A stretch of DNA of 64,000 nucleotides from Bacteroidota bacterium (lineage in GTDB: Bacteria > Bacteroidota > Bacteroidia > Bacteroidales > Bacteroidaceae): contig JAFABV010000080.1 of the NCBI GenBank assembly GCA_023425865.1, positions 113,485 through 177,484 on the forward strand, in the 5' to 3' direction. The notes under the pieces are model-generated. The model saw nothing but the letters and a program-made list of their open reading frames with translations. It did not search any database and was not told where the DNA came from. Below are positions 1 to 8,060 of the stretch, in pieces; position 1 is the stretch's first letter, and every line of letters begins with the position of its first letter. A program made the position numbers and the translations under genes.

Positions 1-330
1 GCGTACCACGTGCCCGAAGTCGGCATTGCCATCCACCTTGATATGACGTCCCTTGGCATAGAGGGCCGTATCGCGCCGGGAGGGATAGCTCACCAGCTGC
101 ACCGTTGTGGCGGTAGAGCCTGAGCCGATGTAGTAGATGCCTACGCTGTCTTGGGTTGGCACTGTCTTTGCCTTGGCACGTGCGGCCTTATTGATGGCAG
201 CCGTGTCTATGGGTTCAAAGACCTTGGCATCGACGGTGTCGCCTAACTGAGGCTTGGTGGCCATGCGGCATGACGTGGCGGCAAGGGTAGCCGCCACGAG
301 TGCCACAATGGGGAAAAACAGTCTTTTCAT
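1..330 (-). CDS. putative lipoprotein, C-terminus cut off by window edge
   Basis: The visible 110 residues begin MKRLFFPIVALVAATLAATSC, a signal peptide with a hydrophobic core ending in a lipobox-like ATSC, so the mature protein is probably a lipoprotein anchored by Cys21. The part after the Cys (MATKPQLGDTVDAKV, then a region with YYIGSGSTATTVQLVSYPS) is not a family I recognise. The ATG lies one base beyond the TAA of the serine dehydratase gene upstream on the same strand, so the two are probably co-transcribed and translationally coupled. No function can be assigned. The frame stays open to the window edge. Confidence 0.75.
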   Translation of the reverse strand, partial: MKRLFFPIVALVAATLAATSCRMATKPQLGDTVDAKVFEPIDTAAINKAARAKAKTVPTQDSVGIYYIGSGSTATTVQLVSYPSRRDTALYAKGRHIKVDGNADFGHVVR

Positions 331-331
331 C

Positions 332-1522
332 TTACATAATTTTTGCCAAGCCACCTTCCGACGTCTCCTTATAGAGCGAGGGAATGTCGTGACCCGTCTG
401 TTTCATCACTTCAATCACACGGTCGAAGCTCACACGGTGCATACCGTCGCTGAACGATGCGTAGAGGTTAGAGTCGAGGGCGCGTGTGGCGGCGAAGGCA
501 TTGCGCTCGATGCAGGGAATCTGTACCAGTCCGCAGACAGGGTCGCAGGTCATGCCGAGGTGATGCTCAAGGCCCATCTCTGCGGCATACTCAATCTGTG
601 CCGGACTGCCGCCAAAGAGCTGACAGGCGGCGGCAGAGGCCATGGCGCAGGCTACGCCTACCTCGCCCTGACAGCCCACGTCGGCACCCGATATCGAGGC
701 GTTCTCCTTCACAATGTTGCCAATGAGTCCAGCCGTGGCCAAGGCGCGAAGTATCTTGGCTTCAGAAAAATTGTGGCCCGTAGCCAAATGATAGAGCACA
801 CCCGGTATCACGCCGCAGGCGCCGCAGGTGGGTGCCGTGACGATGTCGCCGCCCGAGGCATTCTCCTCACTCACTGCCAAGGCATAGGCATAGACTAAGG
901 CGCGGGTCTGTAAACTTTGCTTATAGCCTTTGGCCTTGGTATAATAAGTAGGCGCCTTGCGCTGCAGGTTGAGTGGGCCGGGCAGTCGTCCTTCGGTCTC
1001 AATGCCGCGCTCCACAGCTGCTTTCATGGCTTCCCACACCTCTTTGAGATAATCCCAAATCGATGGGTCCTCGCATTTGTCTACATATTCCCAGTAGGCG
1101 CAGCCATGGTCCTGGCACCATTTCTGGATGTCGGTCAGGTGTGTCAAGTTGTAAATGTCGGGAGAAGGTGGCATCACGCCTGTGGGCTTGTCGCCCTCAG
1201 AGAGCGCTCCACCGCCAACGCTGTACACAATCCACTCGTCGCCATGTTCAGTCTCAAACTTCATGGCGTTGGGGTGGTAAGGCAGGAAGGTCTCGGGTTG
1301 CCAGATAATCTCCACCTCAGCCGTCTTGCTGAGAATCTCGTTGATGGCGATGTCGGTCATGTGTCCTTTGCCCGTGGCCGCTAAGCTGCCGTAGAGTGTC
1401 ACACGAAATTTCTTGGCGTGAGGATGCTTCTCAAGATATAGCTTGGATGCTTTATGTGGTCCCATCGTATGGCTCGATGATGGACCTTTGCCGATGCGAT
1501 AAAGATAACGTAGTGATTTCAT
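332..1522 (-). CDS. sdaA: L-serine ammonia-lyase (L-serine dehydratase), iron-sulfur type
   Basis: Converts L-serine to pyruvate and ammonia in the cytoplasm. The 396-residue chain has the short N-terminal beta-type segment (GKGPSSSHTMGP, residues 11-22) followed by the alpha-type catalytic part. Candidate cluster ligands are the cysteines in APTCGACG (233, 236), in GCQGEVG (284) and in CDPVCGLVQIPC (326, 330, 337), as expected for a [4Fe-4S] enzyme of this family. It is shorter than the roughly 450-residue E. coli enzymes, with the N-terminal domain compressed. It precedes a small lipoprotein gene with a one-base gap. No clear TAnnTTTG promoter box is visible in the short space upstream. Confidence 0.95.
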   Translation of the reverse strand: MKSLRYLYRIGKGPSSSHTMGPHKASKLYLEKHPHAKKFRVTLYGSLAATGKGHMTDIAINEILSKTAEVEIIWQPETFLPYHPNAMKFETEHGDEWIVYSVGGGALSEGDKPTGVMPPSPDIYNLTHLTDIQKWCQDHGCAYWEYVDKCEDPSIWDYLKEVWEAMKAAVERGIETEGRLPGPLNLQRKAPTYYTKAKGYKQSLQTRALVYAYALAVSEENASGGDIVTAPTCGACGVIPGVLYHLATGHNFSEAKILRALATAGLIGNIVKENASISGADVGCQGEVGVACAMASAAACQLFGGSPAQIEYAAEMGLEHHLGMTCDPVCGLVQIPCIERNAFAATRALDSNLYASFSDGMHRVSFDRVIEVMKQTGHDIPSLYKETSEGGLAKIM

Positions 1523-1574
1523 TGTCTTGTGTTTTGGTGCATTGTTTGCACGATGAATTAGGGATTGGTGTAGA

Positions 1575-1608
1575 CAAAAGCCTCACCCAGACATGAGCGA
1601 GGCTTTTG
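1575..1608 (-). terminator. intrinsic terminator of the etfBA-acyl-CoA dehydrogenase operon
   Basis: A perfect 10-bp inverted repeat, CAAAAGCCTC (1575-1584) and GAGGCTTTTG (1599-1608), has a 14-base loop. On the minus strand the stem ends in TTTTG. It sits between the end of the dehydrogenase gene and sdaA. Confidence 0.8.
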
Positions 1609-1647
1609 CATAAAGATATATTGCATGCAGATACATGCTTTCAGGCC

Positions 1648-3372
1648 TTACGCCTGTTCAGCAGTCTCCTCAACAGCAAAGATCTTCAGGTCGTTGATAT
1701 CAAAACTCTTGATGAAGGCGGCATGGCCAATCACCTCTTCCTCGATCATACGTGTGTACACGTGTGCGCTCTTGGCGAAGAGCTCGGGCGCCTTAGAGGC
1801 ATCGCCGATGAGGTTGAGTGCCATGATGATCTGTCCGGTCATGTCATACAGGCGACGGCCCAGGAAGTCGTGCTCCTCTTGGTCGTTATCTTGCTTCACC
1901 TTGTTCACGGCCTCCTCATACAGCTCCACGCACTTGGCCATGCGTTCTTTGAGCGGCTGCATCTCGGCAGAAACCTCGTTGCCGAGCATTTCCTTCATGA
2001 TGCTGAGGTAGGTGTTGTTGGTAATATAGCGGATGGCTGCTACCACCTGCAGCTGCGTCGTTCCCTCATAGATCGAGAAGATACGGGCGTCGCGATACAG
2101 TCGCTGGCACTTGTACTCCATGATGAAGCCCGAGCCACCGTGTACTGAGATACAGTCGTAGGCGTTCTGGTTGGCATACTCCGAAGAGATACCCTTGGCC
2201 AGCGGTGTGAAGGCGTCGGCCAAACGGGTGTAGGTCTTCATCTCCGTGCGCTCCTCCGGCGTGAGCTTGCGCTCCTTGGCAATGTCTTCAAGAGTCTTGT
2301 AGATGTCTACATAACGAGAGGTCTGATACAAGATAGAACGGCTGGCGTCGAGACGGGCTTTCATGCGCGACAGCATGTCATACACAGCGGGGAAGGTGAT
2401 GATCTTCTTGCCAAACTGTGCGCGGTCCTTGGCGTAGGCCAGGGCCTCGTTGTAAGCCTCCTGCTCCAGGCCCACGCTCTGTGCGGCAATACCCAGGCGG
2501 GCGCCGTTCATCAGGCTCATCACATATTTGATCAGCCCCATACGGCGGTCGCCGCAGAGTTCTGCCTTGGCATTCTTGTACACCAGCTCACAGGTAGGAC
2601 TGCCGTGGATACCGAGCTTGTGCTCAATGTGGCGCACGTCAACACCGCCGTCGCGCTTGTCGTAGATGAACATGGACAAACCTCGACCGTCTTTGGTGCC
2701 ACCCTCCGAACGAGCCAGCACCAAGTGCAGGTCAGAGTCGCCGTTGGTGATGAAACGCTTCACACCGTTCAGGCGCCAAGTGCCATCCTCGTCCTGGGTA
2801 GCCTTGAGCATCACGCGCTGCAGGTCAGAACCGGCATCGGGCTCCGTGAGGTCCATAGACATGGTCTCACCCTCAGAGATACGGGGAATATACTTCTCCT
2901 TTTGCTCCTCAGAGCCAAACTCATAGAGTGTGTCGATACAACTCTGCAAGCTCCAGATGTTCTGGAAACCAGAGTCGGCAGCGCCCACTATCTCAGAGAG
3001 CATCGAGAAGACGGTGATGGGGAGGTTCAAGCCACCAAAGCGGCGGGGCATGGAAACACCCCACAGGCCGGCCTTACGGGTAGCGTCCAAGTTTTCCTTG
3101 GTCTTCTCGGCGTACACCATGCGCCCGTCAACGAGGTGCGGGCCTTCCTGGTCCACGCTCTCCGAGTTAGGCTCAATCACGTTACCAGCCACGTCACCAG
3201 TGATGTCGAGTATGCGCTTATAGTTTTCGATGGCGTCCTCGTAGTTTACGGGAGCGTCGTCATACTGATCCTTTTCGACATAGTTGCGCTCTTTGAGCTC
3301 AACGATACGTCTCATGAGCGGATGGTCCAGGTGGAACTCAATCTCCGGATGTTCTGTATAATAGTTTGCCAT
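1648..3372 (-). CDS. acyl-CoA dehydrogenase
   Basis: FAD enzyme that oxidises an acyl-CoA to the trans-2-enoyl-CoA and hands electrons to electron-transfer flavoprotein. Residues 70-460 carry the usual N-terminal helical, beta-barrel and C-terminal helical domains. Visible motifs are MDLTEPDAGSDLQ and NGVKRFITNGD in the FAD/substrate region, and FSIYEGTTQLQ near the end, whose Glu436 is the expected catalytic base. At 574 residues it is longer than short- and medium-chain enzymes (about 380), with an extra C-terminal helical region. It is the last gene of an operon with etfB and etfA, 4 bases after etfA, which fits a dedicated dehydrogenase-ETF pair. The chain-length specificity cannot be read from the sequence. 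Confidence 0.93.
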   Translation of the reverse strand: MANYYTEHPEIEFHLDHPLMRRIVELKERNYVEKDQYDDAPVNYEDAIENYKRILDITGDVAGNVIEPNSESVDQEGPHLVDGRMVYAEKTKENLDATRKAGLWGVSMPRRFGGLNLPITVFSMLSEIVGAADSGFQNIWSLQSCIDTLYEFGSEEQKEKYIPRISEGETMSMDLTEPDAGSDLQRVMLKATQDEDGTWRLNGVKRFITNGDSDLHLVLARSEGGTKDGRGLSMFIYDKRDGGVDVRHIEHKLGIHGSPTCELVYKNAKAELCGDRRMGLIKYVMSLMNGARLGIAAQSVGLEQEAYNEALAYAKDRAQFGKKIITFPAVYDMLSRMKARLDASRSILYQTSRYVDIYKTLEDIAKERKLTPEERTEMKTYTRLADAFTPLAKGISSEYANQNAYDCISVHGGSGFIMEYKCQRLYRDARIFSIYEGTTQLQVVAAIRYITNNTYLSIMKEMLGNEVSAEMQPLKERMAKCVELYEEAVNKVKQDNDQEEHDFLGRRLYDMTGQIIMALNLIGDASKAPELFAKSAHVYTRMIEEEVIGHAAFIKSFDINDLKIFAVEETAEQA

Positions 3373-3376
3373 TGTT

Positions 3377-4399
3377 TTATTTCGAGTTTTGCTTGTAATA
3401 CTTGATCATCTTCGGCACCACGTCTTCCACATTGCCCTGGATTACATAGTCGGCAATGGCGTTGATGGGCGCCTCGGGATCATTATTGATAGAGATGATG
3501 ATACCAGCATCCTGCATACCGGCGATATGCTGAATCTGTCCAGAGATACCGCAGGCGATATACACCTTGGGGTGTACGGTAACACCCGTCTGGCCCACCT
3601 GGCGGTCGTTGTCAATCCAACCGGCGTCTACGGCGGCACGGCTGGCACCTACCTCGCCATGCAGCTCCTTGGCCAGTTCAAACAGCATATCGAAGCCCTC
3701 CTTAGAGCCTACGCCATAACCACCGGCCACCACGATAGCGGCGCCTTTGAGGTTGTGCTTGGCAGCCTCCACGTGGCGGTCGAGCACCTTCACCACGTAG
3801 TCTACCTCTGGCACATACTTGGCAACGTCGGGGTACACCACCTCACCCTTGGCCTGCCCCTCGTACAGGGCCTTCTGCATCACGCCAGAGCGTACGGTGG
3901 CCATCTGCGGACGGTGGTCGGGGTTGACGATGGTTGCCACGATGTTACCACCGAAGGCGGGTCGAATCTGATAGAGCAGGTTCTCGTACACCTTGCCGGC
4001 CTTCTTGTCCTCATAGCGTCCAATCTCCAACTGCGTGCAGTCGGCTGTGAGACCCGAGGTAAGTGATGACGACACGCGGGGCCCCAGGTCACGGCCAATC
4101 ACGGTAGCGCCCATGAGGCAGATCTGCGGCTTCTCTTCGGTGAAGAGGTTTACCAGAATGTCGGTGTGGGGCGCTGAGGTATAGGGAAAGAGACCCTCGG
4201 CGTCGAACACAAAGAGTTTGTCTACACCGTAAGGCAAGATCTGTTCTTCCACCTTACCCTTGATGCCTGCGCCGGCGGCGATGGCGTGCAGTTCCACGCC
4301 CAGCTCGTTGGCCAGTTTGCGGCCCTTGGTGAGCAGTTCCTGGGCAACCTCCAGAACGGTGGTACCTTCTATTTCGCAATATACAAATACGTTGTTCAT
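3377..4399 (-). CDS. etfA: electron transfer flavoprotein alpha subunit
   Basis: Alpha subunit of the heterodimeric ETF, which accepts electrons from the neighbouring acyl-CoA dehydrogenase. The C-terminal FAD-binding domain is clear: GASRAAVDAGWIDNDRQVG, then QTGVTVHPKVYIACGISG, then the AGMQDAGIIISINNDPEAP segment typical of ETF-alpha. I place the start at the ATG giving MNNVFVYCEIEG. A longer reading would need a TTG codon three codons upstream, inside the end of etfB. With this start the gene begins one base after the etfB stop. Length (340 residues) is normal for the family. Confidence 0.95.
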   Translation of the reverse strand: MNNVFVYCEIEGTTVLEVAQELLTKGRKLANELGVELHAIAAGAGIKGKVEEQILPYGVDKLFVFDAEGLFPYTSAPHTDILVNLFTEEKPQICLMGATVIGRDLGPRVSSSLTSGLTADCTQLEIGRYEDKKAGKVYENLLYQIRPAFGGNIVATIVNPDHRPQMATVRSGVMQKALYEGQAKGEVVYPDVAKYVPEVDYVVKVLDRHVEAAKHNLKGAAIVVAGGYGVGSKEGFDMLFELAKELHGEVGASRAAVDAGWIDNDRQVGQTGVTVHPKVYIACGISGQIQHIAGMQDAGIIISINNDPEAPINAIADYVIQGNVEDVVPKMIKYYKQNSK

Positions 4400-4400
4400 C

Positions 4401-5270
4401 TTAGCCAATAATCTTTTCGTCCAACAATTCTTTCATCAGGCCCTCAATGTCAGCGTCGCTGCTGGAGAGTGTCTTTGTCTCCTTGGCCTGGAACACAATG
4501 TTCTGCACCGACTTCACCTTGGTGGGTGAGCCCGACAAACCGCACTGCACCTCGTCGCCGTCTACGTCGGCCACGCTCCACTGGTTGAGGTTGAGATAGG
4601 GGCGGCTCTCATAGAGCGACAGCCACGGCTCGTCGCCTTTGCGCTCCATGGGACAGGTGGCATACTTGTACTTCATCACCAGCTTGGCGTTGCAGGGGCG
4701 TGCCGGAGCAGCCGAGCCGTTGACCGTGATGAGCACGGGCATGGGAGCCTGTACCGTTTCCACGCCGCCGTCGATGTGTCGGCGAATAGTTACCTTGTTG
4801 TCCTCGATAGCAAGTATCTCCTCAGCGTAGGTTACCTGGTTGAGCCCTAATTTCTGGGCCACCTGCGGTCCTACCTGAGCCGTGTCACCATCGATGGCCT
4901 GACGACCGCCGAGGATGATGTCCACGTTGCCAATCTTCCTGATAGCCATAGACAGGGCATACGAAGTGGCCAGCGTGTCGGCACCCGCAAACTTGCGGTC
5001 GGTGAGCAGCCAACCCGTGTCGGCGCCTCTGAAGAGTCCCTGGCGGATGATTTCTCCGGCACGGGGAGGGCCCATGGTGAGTACGCCCACGGTAGAGCCT
5101 GGGTTCTGGTCCTTGATGCGAAGCGCCTGTTCCAGGGCGTTCAAGTCTTCAGGATTGAAGATTGCGGGCAGGGCGGCACGGTTCACGGTACCTTCCGCGG
5201 TCATGGCGTCTTTGCCCACATTCCTTGTGTCTGGCACTTGCTTGGCAAGTACAACGATTTTCAATTTCAT
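4401..5270 (-). CDS. etfB: electron transfer flavoprotein beta subunit
   Basis: Beta subunit of ETF, the AMP-binding partner of EtfA. The start MKLKIVVLAKQVPDT, the GGRQAIDGDTAQVGP motif and the RRHIDGGVETVQAPMPVLIT signature are those of ETF-beta. At 289 residues it is slightly longer than the usual 250-260, with a C-terminal extension (SSSDADIEGLMKELL) common in the anaerobe-type subunits. It is the first gene of the operon etfB-etfA-dehydrogenase and is driven by a well-formed Bacteroidota promoter about 40 bases upstream. Confidence 0.95.
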   Translation of the reverse strand: MKLKIVVLAKQVPDTRNVGKDAMTAEGTVNRAALPAIFNPEDLNALEQALRIKDQNPGSTVGVLTMGPPRAGEIIRQGLFRGADTGWLLTDRKFAGADTLATSYALSMAIRKIGNVDIILGGRQAIDGDTAQVGPQVAQKLGLNQVTYAEEILAIEDNKVTIRRHIDGGVETVQAPMPVLITVNGSAAPARPCNAKLVMKYKYATCPMERKGDEPWLSLYESRPYLNLNQWSVADVDGDEVQCGLSGSPTKVKSVQNIVFQAKETKTLSSSDADIEGLMKELLDEKIIG

Positions 5271-5308
5271 TATAATAGCTTTATAATTATGATATTCGAA
5301 ATGCGGCG

Positions 5309-5340
5309 CAAAAATACGAAGTTTTTACTTCTTGACCAAA
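5309..5340 (-). promoter_or_regulatory. promoter of etfB operon
   Basis: On the minus strand TTTG (complement of 5337-5340), 20 bases, then TATTTTTG (complement of 5309-5316) match the Bacteroidota primary sigma consensus TTTG-N19-20-TAnnTTTG. The predicted transcription start is near 5302, giving a leader of about 32 bases. Confidence 0.8.
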
Positions 5341-5580
5341 CAAATTGCACGAAAACAGCCTACATGTGCACAAAAGCTCCTGTTTGTGCATCTTTTGGCA
5401 GTTTTTCTTGCAAATGGTCATCAACCTTATTCTGGGGCGTCATGCTGCTGTGGTAGTTGGCGCTCAGGCACTTACGGGGTAGCGACACATGCGTCACCAC
5501 GTTCCACAAGGCCGTACACGCCGCTTGGTGGAGGCTCTTTCGGCGACCCGCTAATATAATAAGGTGGAATGGTATTGCCC

Positions 5581-5680
5581 AAACCATCGGATAGTTTAAT
5601 ATAGAACTATGGGATGATTTAATATAGAACCACCGGATAGTTTAATATAAAACCATCGGATGATTTAATACAGAACCATT
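5581..5680. repeat. 23-bp tandem repeat array A (four units)
   Basis: Four contiguous 23-bp units at 5589-5611, 5612-5634, 5635-5657 and 5658-5680 follow a partial unit AAACCATC (5581-5588). Each unit starts GGATR, has an AT-rich core like TTTAATATAGAA and ends near CCATC, so the ends are partly complementary (GATG...CATC) and each unit is an imperfect palindrome. The last unit is followed by TCGCC. There are no spacers, so it is not CRISPR. Related arrays occur at 41231-41307 and 56754-56845. Confidence 0.85.
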
Positions 5681-5836
5681 TCGCCTTCATGGCGTTATGC
5701 TTCTGCCCGCATGGCCTTCGCCTACCGTCTTCTACGGTGAGAGGCAGCGGCCGTGGGGCGCCGTTGCCCACACATAAGGATGCTGATGGTAGCGAAAACC
5801 AAGGGGTAAAAGACGTGATATTCCAAATATTATCCT

Positions 5837-5844
5837 TAACTTTG
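5837..5844 (+). promoter_or_regulatory. -7 box upstream of dnaG
   Basis: TAACTTTG matches TAnnTTTG. No clear TTTG lies about 20 bases upstream. The leader to the dnaG ATG would be about 59 bases. Confidence 0.5.
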
Positions 5845-5909
5845 CTTGTGCCAACATGTAAGCGCATGCCGTACTTAGACCCGCAGGCAAGGGCAGAGCT
5901 GTAACAGAT

Positions 5910-7898
5910 ATGATAGACAGACAGACTGTAGAGAAAATCAAGGATGCCGCCAACATCGTGGATGTGGTGTCGGAGTTTGTGACCCTGAAGAAAGCCGGGG
6001 CCAACTATAAGGGGTTGTGCCCTTTTCATAATGAGAAGACACCGTCGTTTGTGGTGTCGCCGGCGCGCGGCACCTGCCACTGCTTCGGTTGTGGAAAGGG
6101 TGGAAACCCGGTCAACTTCATCATGGAGCATGAGCAGATGACCTATCCCGAGGCACTGCGATGGTTGGCCAACAAATACCATATAGAGATACATGAGCGC
6201 GAGCTCACCGACCGCGAGAAGGAGGAACAGAGCCAGCGCGAGTCGATGTTTATCGTCAATGAGTGGGTATCGGGCTATTTTGAAGACCTGCTGCACCATC
6301 ATGCCGACGGCGTGGCCATCGGCATGCAGTATTTTCGCAGCCGTGGTTTCCGTGACGACATCATCCGTAAGTTTCAGTTGGGCTACGACCTTCCCGATAA
6401 GTTCGCGCTGGCTCGCTCGGCACAGCAGAAGGGCTACAAGGAGGAGTTTTTGCTGAAAACGGGCGTTTGCTACAAGACCGAACGCGGTGAGCTCATCGAC
6501 CGCTATGCCGGCCGCGTGGTGTTTCCCTGGGTGGGCGTGAGCGGCAAGGTGGTGGGCTTCACGGCCCGCGTGCTCGACAGCCGTACCAAGGGCGTGAACC
6601 AGAAGTATGTCAATTCGCCCGATAGCGAGATTTACCACAAAGACCATGAGCTGTATGGCATTTGGCAGGCCAAGAAAGCCGTTGCCAAGGAAGACCACGT
6701 GTATCTGGTGGAGGGGCAGGCCGACGTGGTCGCCATGCACCAGTGTGGCGTGGAGAACGTGGTGGCCAATTCGGGAACGGCATTGAGTATACACCAAATA
6801 CACATACTCCACCGTTTCACCTCTAACATCACGCTCATCTACGATGGTGACGCGGCCGGCATTCACGCTGCCATGCGCGGTATTGACATGCTGCTCTCAG
6901 AGGGCATGAACGTCAAGATACTCATGCTGCCCAACGGCCAAGACCCCGACGAGTTTGCCCGCAACCATACGGCGGAGGAGTTCAGGCAGTATATAGCGGA
7001 CAACGAGAAAGATTTCATACAGTACAAGACCGACCTGTTGCTCAAGGGCGAGACCGACCCGAAGAAGCGCGCCGACGGCATCAGTTCCATCGTGCAGTCG
7101 GTATCGGTTATCCCCAACCAAATTCTTCGCGACACTTATATTCACGACTGTGCCCTGCGCATCGGTATCAGTGAGGGTACGCTCATCAACCAGATGAACA
7201 GCTTCATCCGTGGGCGCAACAGCGCCTCGCCCTCAGCCTCGCAGTCGGCAACCGCCGTCGAGGCACAGGGGGCGGCTACGGTTGCTGTCTCATCCTCCGC
7301 GTCGCTGTCATCTTCTACAACGCCCCAGGAACAGAAGGTAGAGCGCATGATAGCTCAACTGGTGGTGCGCCATGGCGAAAGGATTATCTTTGAACGCGTG
7401 GAAGATGAAGACGGCGGGCTCCATAATTTCACGGTAGCGCAGTACATCCATTACAGTCTCGGGGCCGACCAGTTGGTGTTTCACAACGAACTTTACAACC
7501 GGATATTAGAGGAGGCGGCACAGATGAGCGAGAGGCCCGACTTCAAGGCCGAGCCTTATTTCCTGCATCATGTTGACATTACCATCAGCCAGTTGGCCAC
7601 AGAACTCACTGCCGATGAGTACCATCTGCCGGGGCAGAAGAAGGAAGAACCGCTGACAGAGGCCGAACGTAAGGTGAAAGAGACGGAGGAACGCGACGAG
7701 CTGAGCAACCAGGCGGTGCATATGGTGCTCGACTTCAGGATGGTGTACGTGGAACAACACCTCAAGGAGTTGCAGCAGCAGATGCGGCAGGTGGCCAATG
7801 ACATGGAGAGTCTGCGTAAACTCATGCAGGAGTATCAAGACATGCAGGCCATACGCAACAGCATCGCACGGCAGTTGGGGAGTAACATTATAATATAA
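5910..7898 (+). CDS. dnaG: DNA primase
   Basis: Synthesises RNA primers at the replication fork. The N-terminal CHC2 zinc-binding domain is intact: C37, H40, C58 and C61 in CPFHNEKTPSF...TCHCFGCGKGG. The RNA polymerase core with the Toprim subdomain follows (VYLVEGQADVVAMHQ near residue 268 and LIYDGDAAG near 310, the acidic metal-binding residues). A Ser/Ala/Thr-rich linker at about 435-475 separates it from the C-terminal helicase-binding helical domain, whose end is charged and probably coiled. The length of 662 residues is within the family range. It is monocistronic by position. Confidence 0.97.
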   Translation: MIDRQTVEKIKDAANIVDVVSEFVTLKKAGANYKGLCPFHNEKTPSFVVSPARGTCHCFGCGKGGNPVNFIMEHEQMTYPEALRWLANKYHIEIHERELTDREKEEQSQRESMFIVNEWVSGYFEDLLHHHADGVAIGMQYFRSRGFRDDIIRKFQLGYDLPDKFALARSAQQKGYKEEFLLKTGVCYKTERGELIDRYAGRVVFPWVGVSGKVVGFTARVLDSRTKGVNQKYVNSPDSEIYHKDHELYGIWQAKKAVAKEDHVYLVEGQADVVAMHQCGVENVVANSGTALSIHQIHILHRFTSNITLIYDGDAAGIHAAMRGIDMLLSEGMNVKILMLPNGQDPDEFARNHTAEEFRQYIADNEKDFIQYKTDLLLKGETDPKKRADGISSIVQSVSVIPNQILRDTYIHDCALRIGISEGTLINQMNSFIRGRNSASPSASQSATAVEAQGAATVAVSSSASLSSSTTPQEQKVERMIAQLVVRHGERIIFERVEDEDGGLHNFTVAQYIHYSLGADQLVFHNELYNRILEEAAQMSERPDFKAEPYFLHHVDITISQLATELTADEYHLPGQKKEEPLTEAERKVKETEERDELSNQAVHMVLDFRMVYVEQHLKELQQQMRQVANDMESLRKLMQEYQDMQAIRNSIARQLGSNIII

Positions 7899-7922
7899 TA
7901 AGGTATGGTATAAGCACTCCTT

Positions 7923-7959
7923 GGCAGGTGTCCAAGTCACGACACGGACACCCGCTGCC
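7923..7959 (+). terminator. possible dnaG terminator hairpin
   Basis: GGCAGGTGTCC and GGACACC...CTGCC can pair over 11 bp with a small bulge, 25 bases after the dnaG stop. It has no T-run after the stem, so termination is only suggested. Confidence 0.4.
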
Positions 7960-8022
7960 CGGCCCCATCGTCCGCGTCCGTTATTTATGCTTAATTTTGT
8001 TTCGGTTTACATCTATTTTTTT

Positions 8023-8030
8023 TATATTTG
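8023..8030 (+). promoter_or_regulatory. -7 box for the 8061-11219 gene pair
   Basis: TATATTTG matches TAnnTTTG, 30 bases before the ATG at 8061. A T-rich TTTTGTTTC stretch lies upstream at a loose -33 distance. Confidence 0.6.
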
Positions 8031-8060
8031 TAGATGAAAGCATAACATGCTGATGTAAAG

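Larger units (their letters stand above)
5271..5909. other. divergent intergenic region between etfB and dnaG
   Basis: This 639-base gap holds the minus-strand etfB promoter, a 23-bp tandem repeat array (5581-5680) and a plus-strand -7 box before dnaG. Short open frames exist in it, but none has a recognisable product. Nothing else was identified in 5341-5580 or 5681-5836. Confidence 0.7.

Noticed and set aside
5581..5680. CRISPR array
   Set aside because: The repeats are contiguous 23-bp units without spacers, and no cas genes occur in the window.
5619..6866. Long 415-codon open frame on the minus strand over dnaG
   Set aside because: It is antisense to a complete, conserved DnaG and its translation matches no family. 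A shadow of high-GC coding sequence.
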